From the NCBI GenBank assembly GCA_902560685.1, contig CACEMT010000003.1:31482-95481 (forward strand): a stretch of DNA of 64,000 bases. The letters are read 5' to 3'. The position numbers and the translations under genes were made by a program. Shown in pieces: positions 1-9,071 of the stretch. Each line of letters starts with the position of its first letter. The first letter of the stretch is position 1. The notes under the pieces are model-generated. The model made no database searches. It had not been told where the DNA came from and saw nothing but the letters and a program-made list of their open reading frames with translations. Source of the DNA: an uncultured Pelagibacteraceae bacterium (GTDB lineage: Bacteria; Pseudomonadota; Alphaproteobacteria; Pelagibacterales; Pelagibacteraceae).

Positions 1-7
1 TACATAA

Positions 8-22
8 TGTTATATTATAACA
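8..22. promoter_or_regulatory. Putative Zur operator before znuA
   Basis: TGTTATATTATAACA is a perfect 7-1-7 inverted repeat. It matches the core of the enterobacterial Zur box (TGTTATANTATAACA) known from family literature. It lies 19 bases before the znuA start, where a bound repressor would block transcription. A divergent gene could share it, but the window begins here. Confidence 0.75.
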
Positions 23-41
23 ACCAATTAATACTTAACCT

Positions 42-1154
42 ATGAAAAATCTAAAAAAAATACCATTTATCTTATCTATACTATCATTCTTAACTATTTT
101 TACACCGGCAAATGCTGATCTAAAAGTGGTTGCATCTATTAAACCAATACATTCGCTAGCTAGCTATCTTATGGATGGCATTGGTAAACCTGACTTGATA
201 GTCGATGGATATTCTTCACCACACGGCTTTGCGTTAAAGCCATCACATGCAAAAATGTTACAAGAAGCAGATATCATATTTTATGTAGGTGAAGACTTAG
301 AAAATTTTTTAGAAAAACCATTAAAATCAATTGCCAAAAAAGCTGAAAAAATTGAGCTTATGGAAATAAAAGGGTTAAATAAATTAAAATTTAGAGAAAG
401 AAATATTTTTGATGGTCATGATGATCATGGGCACGATGAAGATGGTCACAAAGAAGATGATCATGATGATGAACATAAACATGAAGAAGATGGTCATAAA
501 GAAGACGACCATGACGATGATCACAAACATGAAGAAGATGGTCACAAAGAAGATGATCACGATGACCATAAACATGAAGAAGATGGACATAAAGAAGATG
601 ATCACGATGATCACGGACATGACGAAGATGGTCATGAAGGTCACGCACATGGTGAATACGACCCTCATATTTGGTTAGATCCAGAAAATGCAAAAGTAAT
701 ATTAAATGAAATGGTTGAGCATTTAATAGAAAATGATGCAAAAAATGCATCAACTTATAAAAAGAATTTAAAAAATGCTGAAAAAGATTTAGATAAACTT
801 GTAAAAAAAGTAAAATCTGATCTTAATAAAGATTTTAAATCTATCGTTTTTCATGATGCCTATCAATATTTTGAAGAGAGATTTAATGTAAATGTAATGG
901 GTGCATTTACAGTTAATACAGACGTTATGCCTGGTGCAGAACAATTAGCAGAAATTAGAGAAATAATTGAGCATGATAAAGTTAGCTGTATATTTTCAGA
1001 ACCTCAATTTAATCCTGATATCATAAATGCAGTTGCAAAAGATATGAATATAAAAACTGGTGTTTTAGATCCATTAGGAGCAACTCTAGAACCAGGTAAA
1101 GATTTATATTTTGATTTGATCAAGAACATGTCTAAATCTTTTAAAGGCTGTTAA
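42..1154 (+). CDS. znuA: Zinc ABC transporter substrate-binding protein ZnuA
   Basis: This is a periplasmic cluster A-I metal-binding lipochaperone-type receptor that hands Zn(II) to a ZnuBC ABC importer. Residues 1-25 form a signal peptide ending in ANA. Likely metal ligands are H61 (HGFALKPS), H209 (DPHIWLDP), H271 (VFHDAY) and D343 (GVLDPLG). Between them, residues 124-205 form a His/Asp/Glu-rich loop with four near-identical 15-16 residue repeats and 22 His, typical of ZnuA in position but unusually regular. The Zur-like palindrome just upstream supports zinc rather than manganese as substrate. No znuB or znuC follows, so they are probably upstream of the window or elsewhere. Confidence 0.9.
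   Translation: MKNLKKIPFILSILSFLTIFTPANADLKVVASIKPIHSLASYLMDGIGKPDLIVDGYSSPHGFALKPSHAKMLQEADIIFYVGEDLENFLEKPLKSIAKKAEKIELMEIKGLNKLKFRERNIFDGHDDHGHDEDGHKEDDHDDEHKHEEDGHKEDDHDDDHKHEEDGHKEDDHDDHKHEEDGHKEDDHDDHGHDEDGHEGHAHGEYDPHIWLDPENAKVILNEMVEHLIENDAKNASTYKKNLKNAEKDLDKLVKKVKSDLNKDFKSIVFHDAYQYFEERFNVNVMGAFTVNTDVMPGAEQLAEIREIIEHDKVSCIFSEPQFNPDIINAVAKDMNIKTGVLDPLGATLEPGKDLYFDLIKNMSKSFKGC
411..650 (+). repeat. Tandem repeat encoding the His-rich loop of ZnuA
   Basis: Four in-frame units of 45-48 bp encode DGHKEDDHDD(x)HKHEE-like peptides at residues 134-195. A shorter degenerate unit sits on each side. The array is a natural site for slippage, and the third and fourth units each lack one codon, which shows that unit length has changed. 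The regular His spacing also creates long open frames on the other strand; these are artefacts. Confidence 0.85.
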
Positions 1155-1196
1155 TTTAAAATTGATCTTTTGTAATAAATAATATCTAATAAAGGG

Positions 1197-2195
1197 ATGA
1201 GTACAATTTCCCTTAGTTTAGATGAAATATTTGATCTAGCTAAAAAAACGCTATTAGCTAATGGATGTGATGATGAAACAGCTTCTATTCTCTCAGATTT
1301 AATAATGAAAGCTGAAAGAGATGGCTCATTATCTCATGGTTTATTTAGATTGCCTGCTTATGTTACTGGTCTAAAAAGTGGTAAAATAAACGGTAAAGGT
1401 AAACCAGAAGTTAAAAAAATATCACCAAGTGTAATAAAAGTTTTAGGCAATAATTGTTTGGCTCCAGTAGTTTTAAGCAAAGGTATTCCAGAATTAGTAA
1501 AAGCTGCTAAAGAAAATGGAGTAGCAGTTTTAGCTATTAATAATTCACATCACATGGCTGCTATGTGGCCTGAAACAGAAATGATAGCAGAGCAAGGATT
1601 AGTTGCTTTTGCATGTACATCTTACAAGCCCGCTGTTGCACCAGCGGGAGCTACAAAACCATTATTTGGAACTAATCCAATTTCATTTGCATGGCCACGA
1701 CCGGGAAAAACTCCAGTTGTTTATGATATGGCAACAGCTTCAATGGCAATGGGTGAAGTGCAAGTTGCTAAAAGAGAAGGGCATAAAGTTCCATTAGGTA
1801 CTGGTTTAACTAAAGATGGAAAAGATACTACTGATCCTGGAGAAATAGCTGATGGAGGCGTATTACTGCCCTTTGGAGGCTATAAGGGCTCAGGTATAGC
1901 TATGATGGTCGAATTACTAGCGGGAGCTCTTGTGGGTGATAATTTTAGCTATGAGACAGCATCTAAAGATAACAATGATGGTGGACCTCCAAGCGGTGGA
2001 GAATTTATATTAGCAATATCTCCTGACAAGTTATCAGGAAATGATTGGGATAAACATTCAAATGAATTTTTTGATAAAATGAAATCAATGGAAGGTGTAA
2101 GACTTCCAGGTGAAAGAAGACATAAAAATAGACTTGATAAAGGTCCAAGAAATATAAACGAAGAACTTGTTAATAAGATTAAATCTTTAAGCTAA
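1197..2195 (+). CDS. Malate/L-lactate dehydrogenase (Ldh2) family oxidoreductase
   Basis: A 332-residue NAD(P)H-dependent dehydrogenase of the Ldh2/YlbC/DpkA fold. Diagnostic stretches are SLSHGLFRLPAYV near residue 40, NNSHHMAAMWPE near 115, the GTNPISFAWP stretch, and MATASMAMGEV near 180. The fold covers malate, lactate, ureidoglycolate, and delta1-pyrroline-2-carboxylate or piperideine-2-carboxylate reductases. The sequence cannot fix the substrate; an imino-acid reductase of proline or hydroxyproline metabolism is plausible. It starts 42 bases after znuA and may be cotranscribed with it, but nothing ties it to zinc. The ATG at 1197 is the start that gives the normal N terminus. Confidence 0.8.
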   Translation: MSTISLSLDEIFDLAKKTLLANGCDDETASILSDLIMKAERDGSLSHGLFRLPAYVTGLKSGKINGKGKPEVKKISPSVIKVLGNNCLAPVVLSKGIPELVKAAKENGVAVLAINNSHHMAAMWPETEMIAEQGLVAFACTSYKPAVAPAGATKPLFGTNPISFAWPRPGKTPVVYDMATASMAMGEVQVAKREGHKVPLGTGLTKDGKDTTDPGEIADGGVLLPFGGYKGSGIAMMVELLAGALVGDNFSYETASKDNNDGGPPSGGEFILAISPDKLSGNDWDKHSNEFFDKMKSMEGVRLPGERRHKNRLDKGPRNINEELVNKIKSLS

Positions 2196-2963
2196 TTCAA
2201 TTTCAATAGGTGTGTGATCAGATGGTTTTTGTCTACCACGTGGAAACTTATTTATTTTTACATCCTTAACAATATCAATTAAAGAACTGGAAACTAAAAA
2301 ATGGTCTATTCTCATACCATTATTTTTTTGCCAAGCACCACTTGTATAATCCCAAAAAGTATATCCTTCTTTATCAGGATGAATAAATCTATATGCATCG
2401 TGAAAACCTAAATTGATTAACTCTCTTAGTTTTTTTCTTATCTCCAATCTAAACAAAGCATCGTTTTCATAACTTTTTGGATTATGAACATCTTCAGCTG
2501 ATGGAATTATATTAAAATCACCACCAATAATTATATTTTCATTTTGCTTAGATATTGATTTTAACTTTTTAATTAAACTATCTAACCAGTAAAGTTTATA
2601 TGTATATTTTTCTGTATCTACAGGATTTCCATTGGGAGTATAAATATTAATTAATGTTATAGTTTTTTTCTTATGTTTTACTTCAGCAGATATTATTCTT
2701 GATTGTTTATTTTTATCTTTAAAAATATCATTTTTAATACCATCTAATTTTTTCTTTGAAATTATTGCTACTCCATTATAGCTTTTTTGTCCAAATACAT
2801 AATTTTCATATTTAAGAGTTTTAATATCATCGTAAGGGTAAGTTTCATCAGGAGTTTTTATTTCCTGCATCATCAATATATCTGGTGAAAATTTATTTAA
2901 ATATTCTTTTATATTTTCAATTCGAGCTCTTACAGAATTAACATTCCAGGAACTGATGATCAT
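2187..2963 (-). CDS. xthA: Exodeoxyribonuclease III (AP endonuclease family)
   Basis: A Mg-dependent exonuclease/AP endonuclease of base-excision repair. Visible motifs in order are SSWNVNSVRAR at the N terminus, MMQEIK with the metal-binding Glu, NIYTPNG, GGDFNI with the catalytic Asp, and SDHTPIEIEL at the C terminus with the Asp-His pair. The family begins at M-I-I-S-S-W, so I use the ATG at 2963. An in-frame start 30 bases further upstream would overlap erpA and adds residues that fit nothing. The ATG shares one base with the erpA stop (TAATG), which indicates translational coupling. The 3' end overlaps the convergent Ldh2-family gene by 9 bases. Confidence 0.92.
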   Translation of the reverse strand: MIISSWNVNSVRARIENIKEYLNKFSPDILMMQEIKTPDETYPYDDIKTLKYENYVFGQKSYNGVAIISKKKLDGIKNDIFKDKNKQSRIISAEVKHKKKTITLINIYTPNGNPVDTEKYTYKLYWLDSLIKKLKSISKQNENIIIGGDFNIIPSAEDVHNPKSYENDALFRLEIRKKLRELINLGFHDAYRFIHPDKEGYTFWDYTSGAWQKNNGMRIDHFLVSSSLIDIVKDVKINKFPRGRQKPSDHTPIEIELA

Positions 2964-3283
2964 TAAAGTGAGAAAGAAACGCCACAACCACAAGAAGATT
3001 TACTTTGTGGATTACTGATTTTGAAATTATCTCCGATTAATTCTTTAACATAATCAACCTCAGATCCTTTCAGTAGTTCAGCTGATTTTTTGTCAATTAG
3101 TATGTTTTCATGTTTAAGATCATCTTCATCTTGTTTATTATCAAATGAAAAATCATATTGAAAACCAGAACAACCACCACCTTTAATAGCGATTCTAAAA
3201 AAAGATCCTTTATCTTTTTTTGAAAGCATTGCATTAATCTGTTTTAATGCATTATCGGTAAATTTAATTTCTTTAATCATCAT
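2963..3283 (-). CDS. erpA: Iron-sulfur cluster carrier of the IscA/ErpA (HesB) family
   Basis: An A-type Fe-S carrier of about 106 residues. The three conserved cysteines are present in GGGCSGFQY near residue 38 and SSCGCGVSF near residue 99. It receives clusters from the assembly scaffold and passes them to apo-enzymes. The acidic central part is typical. The start may be the first or the second Met. It is the first gene of an erpA-xthA pair and is divergent from dgt with 47 bases between. ErpA and IscA are hard to separate by eye, so the symbol is tentative. Confidence 0.85.
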   Translation of the reverse strand: MMIKEIKFTDNALKQINAMLSKKDKGSFFRIAIKGGGCSGFQYDFSFDNKQDEDDLKHENILIDKKSAELLKGSEVDYVKELIGDNFKISNPQSKSSCGCGVSFSL

Positions 3284-3330
3284 ATAAGACTGATATTACT
3301 AATATAATGTTAAATTGTCATTTTTAAAGA

Positions 3331-4449
3331 ATGAAAAACTACAAAAAAATAGGGATTATTAAAAGTAAAGGTAGACTTATAAATGAGCCTAATTCACCCT
3401 ATAGATCCCCATTTCAAAGAGATAGAGATAGAATTATTCATAGTACGGCATTTCGAAGGTTAAAACACAAAACACAAGTTTTTGTTAATACTGAAGGGGA
3501 CCATTATAGAACTAGAATTACCCATTCAATCGAAGTTGCCCAAATTGCAAGAACAATATCTCGATATTTAAACTTAAATGATGATTTAACTGAAACTTTA
3601 AGCCTTGCTCATGATCTTGGTCACACTCCTTTTGGACATGCTGGAGAAGAAGCATTAAATGAATGTATGAATGATCATGGTGGATTTGATCATAATCTAC
3701 AGACATTAAGGATAGTAATGTTTATTGAAAACAAATACGTAAAATTTAAAGGCTTAAATTTAACAGTTGAAACATTGGATGGTCTTTTAAAACATAACGG
3801 TCCTTATTATGACGATACTGATGTTAAAAATTTGATTGGACTAAAAAATTTAAAAAATAAAATTGATTTAAAGTCTTATCCTTCAATTGAAGCTCAAATT
3901 GCATCTATTTCAGACGATATTGCCTATAACAATCATGATATTCAAGATGGGTTTAATGCAAACATTTTTAGAATTAATGAATTAAAAGAAATTAATTTTT
4001 TCAATGAAATATTAAAAAGATATTCATCAAAATTTAAAAAAACTAATAATAGAATTTTAATCTATCAAATGGTTAGAGATTCTATTAATCTTATGGTTAA
4101 AGATTTAATAAAAAATTCTTTAATAAACTTTAAACTTAATAAAATTAATAAATTAAATGATGTTTATAAGTCAGAGAATAAACTTGTTTGTTTTTCTTCT
4201 AATTATGAAAACATAATTAATGAAATAAGAGATTTTTTAAGCTTTAAAATGTATAAAAATAATAAAGTTTTAAAAAAGAATAATGAGGGTAGAAGAATAA
4301 TTGAAAAATTGTTTAAAGCAATATCAAGAAATTCTAGAAAATTTTTGACATTTTCAACAAATAAACATAATAAATATAGATCTATAGCTGACTATATTTC
4401 TGGTATGACCGATCGATTTGCAATAAATATTTATAAATCATTAAAATGA
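3331..4449 (+). CDS. dgt: Deoxyguanosinetriphosphate triphosphohydrolase-like protein
   Basis: An HD-domain dNTP triphosphohydrolase that cuts dNTPs to nucleoside and triphosphate. The N terminus has SPYRSPFQRDRDRI and FRRLKHKTQV. The HD metal ligands are H65 (RTRITHS), H94 and D95 (LAHDLGHTPFGHAGE) and a later Asp in SISDDIAYNNHD near residue 194. At 372 residues it matches the short alphaproteobacterial Dgt type. The stop overlaps the argS start (ATGA), and dgt followed by argS is a common alphaproteobacterial order. Confidence 0.92.
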   Translation: MKNYKKIGIIKSKGRLINEPNSPYRSPFQRDRDRIIHSTAFRRLKHKTQVFVNTEGDHYRTRITHSIEVAQIARTISRYLNLNDDLTETLSLAHDLGHTPFGHAGEEALNECMNDHGGFDHNLQTLRIVMFIENKYVKFKGLNLTVETLDGLLKHNGPYYDDTDVKNLIGLKNLKNKIDLKSYPSIEAQIASISDDIAYNNHDIQDGFNANIFRINELKEINFFNEILKRYSSKFKKTNNRILIYQMVRDSINLMVKDLIKNSLINFKLNKINKLNDVYKSENKLVCFSSNYENIINEIRDFLSFKMYKNNKVLKKNNEGRRIIEKLFKAISRNSRKFLTFSTNKHNKYRSIADYISGMTDRFAINIYKSLK

Positions 4450-6176
4450 ATATATTTGAAGAATATAAAGATAAAATAATTTCAATTATCAAGAAAGCTG
4501 AAAAGGATAAAATGTTAATACTTTCTGATAATTTGAACAGTGTTAATGTTGACTCAACTCCACCTAAAATTGATTTTGATATATCAACAAATGTTTCCAT
4601 GGTTCTTGCAAAACCTAATAACAAATCGCCAAATGATTTAGCGATAATTTTAATCGATATGTTTAAAAAGGAAGATAAAAATATTGAAGAAATATCTTTT
4701 GCTAAACCAGGATTTATTAATATTAAATTCAACAAAGATTATTGGAGTAATTTTACAAATAAACTAATTGGTTCACCAAATAATTATGGTTCATCAAATA
4801 AAAATCAAAAAAAATATTTAGTAGAATTTGTCTCCGCCAATCCGACAGGCCCTTTACATGTTGGTCATTGTAGAGGTGCTATTTTGGGTGATGTAATTTC
4901 AAATCTATTGAAATTTAACCAAAATACTGTTGAGCGTGAATATTATGTTAATGATTATGGTAATCAAATTTCTCATTTTAATCATTCTGTCTATTTAAGA
5001 GTTAGAGAAAAACTTTACGATGAAAAATTTCCATTAGATAATCCTGATCTTTATCCAGGTGATTATTTAAAAGATATAGCCAATAACATTATAAAAAATA
5101 ACAAAAATATAAATTTTGAAAACTTCAATGATATCGAAGAACATTTAAAAAAACTTTCAATTAACGAATCTTTAAATTTAATTAAAAAAAATCTAAATGA
5201 TCTTGGAATTAAGCATGATAATTTTATAAGTGAGACAAATTTAGTTAATGATAATGAAGTTGAAAAAGTAATTGAAAAACTCAAAAAATCTAAGCATGTT
5301 TATAAGGGTAAAATTAAGGCTCCAGAAGGTGAGGACCAAAGTAATTGGACTGAAAGAGAACAATTATTATTTAGATCAACTGACTTTGGTGATGATAAAG
5401 ATAGAGCGTTACAAAAAAGTGATTTAAGTTGGACTTATTTTGCAAGTGACGTTGCTTACCATAATACAAAATTAAATAGAAAGTTTGATAAGCTAATTAA
5501 TATTTTAGGGGCTGATCATGCTGGATATATCAAAAGAATTACATCTGTAGTTGAAGCTATATCAGGTGAAAAAAATAAATTATCTTGCAAAGTAAGTCAG
5601 TTAGTTAAACTAATTAAGGATGGAAAACCATTTAAAATGTCTAAAAGAAAAGGTGATTACATAACAGTAGAAGACTTAATTGAAGAAGTTGGTAAAGACG
5701 CTACACGTTTTATTATGCTAAGTAGAAGTAATGATGTTGAACTAGATTTTGATTTTTCTAAAGTAAAAGAGAAATCTAAAGACAACCCCTTGTATTATGT
5801 TCAATATTGTTATGCTCGTATATGCTCAGTATTTAGAAATACTAATTATAATATTAATGATAATTTAAAAATTAAAAATCAAACTTATAATTATACTGAA
5901 GATGAAATAAAAATACTAAAAAAGGTATCTGAATGGCCGAGATGTTTAGATACAGCTTCAAATAAACTGGAACCACACAGAATTCCAGTTTATTTATATG
6001 AACTATCTTCAGAATTTCATTCATACTGGAATAAAGGTAAAGACGATGTAAGTAAAAGATTTATAGATAAAAATAATAATATTTCAGATGATAAATTAGT
6101 TTTATTAAAAACTGTTTCTATTGTTATTAAAATAGGTATGCAAATACTAGGGGTCAATACACCAGAAAAAATGTAA
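4446..6176 (+). CDS. argS: Arginyl-tRNA synthetase
   Basis: A class I synthetase of 576 residues. The HIGH motif is HVGH at residues 138-141 within SANPTGPLHVGH. A complete KMSK-type motif (FKMSKRKGDY) lies near residue 398; many ArgRS have lost it. The N-terminal Add-1 domain (residues 1-105) and the C-terminal DALR anticodon-binding domain with KLEPHRIPVYLYEL-like sequence are both present. It is coupled to dgt upstream by ATGA and to the next small gene by TAATG. Confidence 0.96.
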   Translation: MNIFEEYKDKIISIIKKAEKDKMLILSDNLNSVNVDSTPPKIDFDISTNVSMVLAKPNNKSPNDLAIILIDMFKKEDKNIEEISFAKPGFINIKFNKDYWSNFTNKLIGSPNNYGSSNKNQKKYLVEFVSANPTGPLHVGHCRGAILGDVISNLLKFNQNTVEREYYVNDYGNQISHFNHSVYLRVREKLYDEKFPLDNPDLYPGDYLKDIANNIIKNNKNINFENFNDIEEHLKKLSINESLNLIKKNLNDLGIKHDNFISETNLVNDNEVEKVIEKLKKSKHVYKGKIKAPEGEDQSNWTEREQLLFRSTDFGDDKDRALQKSDLSWTYFASDVAYHNTKLNRKFDKLINILGADHAGYIKRITSVVEAISGEKNKLSCKVSQLVKLIKDGKPFKMSKRKGDYITVEDLIEEVGKDATRFIMLSRSNDVELDFDFSKVKEKSKDNPLYYVQYCYARICSVFRNTNYNINDNLKIKNQTYNYTEDEIKILKKVSEWPRCLDTASNKLEPHRIPVYLYELSSEFHSYWNKGKDDVSKRFIDKNNNISDDKLVLLKTVSIVIKIGMQILGVNTPEKM

Positions 6177-6430
6177 TGATTAAAGAATTAAAGTATGTTT
6201 TTTATTTAATAATAATATTTTTTTTTATATTTTTTGTTTCTAGATACTATTTTTCTGATGAGCATAAAAAAAAATCTTATAGATCATTAAGCAATCTAGA
6301 GGAAAGGATAAGTATTTTCTCTGAAAATTTAGTTACCTTGGAAAATGATACAAATAATATTATCGAATATGTAGAATATCAAAAAGACAAAAATAAAAAA
6401 AAATACCATTTTTGGGAATTATTAAAATGA
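6176..6430 (+). CDS. Small single-pass membrane protein, function unknown
   Basis: An 84-residue protein with one hydrophobic helix at about residues 8-23 (FYLIIIFFFIFFVSRYYF), followed by a charged and probably coiled C-terminal part. Its start overlaps the argS stop and its own stop overlaps the nagZ start, so it is clearly within the operon. In many alphaproteobacteria the gene between argS and nagZ encodes an SPOR-domain envelope protein with an N-terminal anchor. This protein has the anchor but no recognisable SPOR domain, so it may be a shortened relative. That link is inferred from position only. Confidence 0.7.
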   Translation: MIKELKYVFYLIIIFFFIFFVSRYYFSDEHKKKSYRSLSNLEERISIFSENLVTLENDTNNIIEYVEYQKDKNKKKYHFWELLK

Positions 6431-7377
6431 TTGATAAAAGAAGAAGTTTTATAACAGGAATTAAAGGCACAAGGTTAAGTCCAAATGAAATTTTTTTTTT
6501 AAAAAAGTATAAACCTTGGGGAGTTATATTATTTTCAAGAAATATTAAAACTATTTCACAAACACAAGAGTTAACATCTAAAATTAAAAAATTATTTAAA
6601 GATAGTAATTATCCTATTTTGATTGATGAAGAGGGAGGTAGGGTATCTAGATTGAGTAAATTTATTGATAATTCAATTTTCTCATCAGAATTTTTTGCTA
6701 AACTTTATAAAGTTAACAAAAAAAAATTCTATATTTATTACGATGTTTATGTCAAACAAACCTCATATTTACTAAATTTGTTAGGAATTAACATAAACAA
6801 TGTTCCTGTTCTTGATGTAAGAAGAAAATCAACCCATAAAGTTATTGGAAATAGATCTTTTTCATCTGATCCTTATTTAGTATCTAAATTAGGTAAAATT
6901 TGTATTAATAAATTTCATGAAAATCGAATAGCTACAGTATTAAAGCATATTCCAGGTCATGGTTTGTCCAAAGTTGATACTCATAAAAAATTACCCACCG
7001 TTGGTAAAAACATTAATTATTTAAACAAGATAGATTTTTATCCATTTAAAAATCAAAAATCCCTTCTAGCTATGACTGCGCATATAATTTTTAATAATAT
7101 AGATAGTAAAAATACTGTAACTCATTCAAAAAAAGTTCTTAACCTAATAAGAAAAAAAATAGGATTTAAAAACTTAATTATGTCAGACGATATATCTATG
7201 AAAGCATTAAAATTCTCTATATCAAAAAATACAACTCTTGCTTTTAATGCAGGCTGTGATTTAGTTTTACATTGCAATGGTAAATATAATGAAATGTTAC
7301 TTGTTGCAGAAAATTCACCCTTGTTAAATGACTTTGTTATAAAAAAAACATCGCAATTAGTGAATATTGTTAGATAA
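6427..7377 (+). CDS. nagZ: Beta-N-acetylhexosaminidase (glycoside hydrolase family 3)
   Basis: Removes N-acetylglucosamine from muropeptides during cell-wall recycling, in the cytoplasm. Family 3 signatures are PWGVILFSRNI near residue 33, LIDEEGGRVSRL near 70, KHIPGHGLSKVDTHKKLP near 177 (the NagZ loop with the catalytic Asp-His), and MSDDISMKAL near 257 with the nucleophile Asp. I use the ATG at 6427, which gives an ATGA overlap with the preceding stop; an in-frame ATG at 6412 is possible. The genes before and after are joined or closely spaced, so this is one operon. Confidence 0.92.
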   Translation: MIDKRRSFITGIKGTRLSPNEIFFLKKYKPWGVILFSRNIKTISQTQELTSKIKKLFKDSNYPILIDEEGGRVSRLSKFIDNSIFSSEFFAKLYKVNKKKFYIYYDVYVKQTSYLLNLLGININNVPVLDVRRKSTHKVIGNRSFSSDPYLVSKLGKICINKFHENRIATVLKHIPGHGLSKVDTHKKLPTVGKNINYLNKIDFYPFKNQKSLLAMTAHIIFNNIDSKNTVTHSKKVLNLIRKKIGFKNLIMSDDISMKALKFSISKNTTLAFNAGCDLVLHCNGKYNEMLLVAENSPLLNDFVIKKTSQLVNIVR

Positions 7378-7385
7378 TATAAATT

Positions 7386-8120
7386 ATGGACGATTCTTTA
7401 TCATTTAATGTAAATCTTAATAATTTTAATGGTCCTTTAGAAGTTTTATTAGATTTAGCAAAATCACAAAAAGTTGATCTTGAAAAAATCTCTATTACAA
7501 TTTTAGTAGATCAATTTCTTGATTTTATTAAATCAAAAGAAAAAATAAATTTAGAATTAGCTTCTGAATATTTACTAATGGCAACTTGGTTAACTTATTT
7601 AAAATCTAAGTTATTACTTCCAGAAACTGATGAAGAAGAATTTAAAGCTCTTGAGGTTGCTGAAAAACTTAAATTACAATTAAAAAAACTTGAACTTATT
7701 AGATTACTTTCAGATCAAATGCTTAAAAGAAAAAGACTAGGTAAAGATATTTTTATGAGAGGAATTAGAGGAAATATAAAATCAATTTATAGTACAAAAT
7801 ATTCGCTAACACTTTTTGAAATTTTGAAATCATATTCATCAGTAATCATGTCAAGAGATTTTCAAGTAATGAATATTCCAAAATTACCAGTTTTCACCAC
7901 CGAAGAAGGAATTAATAGAATTAAGGAATTTTTTGGAAAGTTGAATGATTGGAAAAATATTGATGAATTGTTGCCAAAAAATTTTTCTGAATCTAAAAAT
8001 TTAAAAAGATCATCTAAGGCTGGAATCTTTTCTGGTTCGTTAGAACTTGCTAAAGAAGGAAATATATCAATTAAACAAAATAATTTATTTGATGATATAT
8101 ACATAAAACAAAATAAATGA
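7386..8120 (+). CDS. scpA: Segregation and condensation protein A
   Basis: The kleisin subunit that joins SMC and ScpB in the bacterial condensin. The N-terminal FNGPLEVLLDLAKSQKVDLEKISI and the LEVAEKLKLQLKKLELIR region are typical of ScpA, and the length (244 residues) is normal. It overlaps scpB by 4 bases (ATGA), the universal partner order. Nothing unusual is seen. Confidence 0.95.
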   Translation: MDDSLSFNVNLNNFNGPLEVLLDLAKSQKVDLEKISITILVDQFLDFIKSKEKINLELASEYLLMATWLTYLKSKLLLPETDEEEFKALEVAEKLKLQLKKLELIRLLSDQMLKRKRLGKDIFMRGIRGNIKSIYSTKYSLTLFEILKSYSSVIMSRDFQVMNIPKLPVFTTEEGINRIKEFFGKLNDWKNIDELLPKNFSESKNLKRSSKAGIFSGSLELAKEGNISIKQNNLFDDIYIKQNK

Positions 8121-8809
8121 AAAAATTAAAAAAAGATAATATTGTTAACTTTCCATCTTCTTTAAGTGATGGCGAAAGAGAAGTAGAAGCAATTTTATTT
8201 GCTGCAGCTGAACCTCTTGATATTGACACCATTGAATCAAAAATTTCAAAAAAAATTAATGTTGTGAATATTCTTAATAAGTTACAAACCATATACAAAA
8301 ATAGAGGTATTAATTTAGTTTGCATATCTAACAAATGGTCTTTTAGAACCTCGGAAAACTTGTCTGGATTAATGTCCGAACAAAAAACAGTAGAAAAAAA
8401 ACTGTCAAAGGCTGCTATAGAAACTTTATCTATTATTGTTTATCATCAACCAGTTACAAGGGCCGAAATTGAGGAAATAAGAGGTGTAGCTTTTGGTACT
8501 AATACTCTTGAAATTTTGATGGAACTTAATTGGGTTAGAACCCAAGGAAGAAAGGATGTTCCTGGAAAACCAATTCAATATGGAACTACTGAGGAATTTT
8601 TAAGTCATTTTAATTTACAAAAATTATCAGATCTTCCAACTATCGATGAATTAGGATCTGCTGGTCTTATTGATACGCAAAGTATTGACTCAACTATTTT
8701 TGGTACTGGTAAATTTTATAAGGAAAAGCAGGAGGAAAAAAAGGAAAATATATACTCCGATATTGATGAAATGTTAAATAGCACTCTTAAAAATGATGAT
8801 GATAATTAA
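8117..8809 (+). CDS. scpB: Segregation and condensation protein B
   Basis: The ScpB/Kite subunit of condensin, built from two winged-helix domains. It contains the strongly conserved LSKAAIETLSIIVYHQPVTRAEIEEIRGV stretch at about residues 95-125 and GRKDVPGKPIQYGTTEEFLSHF near residue 150. The C-terminal 45 residues are acidic and low in complexity. Its start codon overlaps scpA, so the 1:2 complex partners are translationally coupled. Confidence 0.95.
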   Translation: MKKLKKDNIVNFPSSLSDGEREVEAILFAAAEPLDIDTIESKISKKINVVNILNKLQTIYKNRGINLVCISNKWSFRTSENLSGLMSEQKTVEKKLSKAAIETLSIIVYHQPVTRAEIEEIRGVAFGTNTLEILMELNWVRTQGRKDVPGKPIQYGTTEEFLSHFNLQKLSDLPTIDELGSAGLIDTQSIDSTIFGTGKFYKEKQEEKKENIYSDIDEMLNSTLKNDDDN

Positions 8810-8850
8810 AAATAACTTTAATTATTATATAATATGTTTATAACACTCGT

Positions 8851-9066
8851 ATGAGCATAGGTTTTTGGCAAATAGCAATTGTTGTAATTTTAGTTGTACT
8901 TCTTTTTGGTAGAGGAAAAATTTCTAGTTTAATGGGAGATGTAGCTAAAGGAATTAAAAGTTTTAAAAAAGGTATGGCCTCTGACGTTACAGAAGAGGGC
9001 TCCCAGAAGAATATCTCTGAAAATCAAGATAGTTCTGAAAATCAAGATATAGATAAAAAAGAGTAA
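8851..9066 (+). CDS. tatA: Twin-arginine translocase subunit TatA
   Basis: A 71-residue protein with the TatA design: a short N-terminal membrane helix (residues 3-20, [17 protein letters not shown]), the [22 protein letters not shown] amphipathic helix containing the conserved G-x-K-S-F motif, and an acidic tail. TatA multimers form the pore that exports folded proteins. It lies directly before tatB and tatC. Confidence 0.95.
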   Translation: MSIGFWQIAIVVILVVLLFGRGKISSLMGDVAKGIKSFKKGMASDVTEEGSQKNISENQDSSENQDIDKKE

Positions 9067-9071
9067 TTCTA

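Noticed and set aside
384..753. Long open frames on both strands across the ZnuA His-rich repeat
   Set aside because: They are by-products of the repeated codons of the real gene; they have Met/Ile- or His-rich composition and no family resemblance.
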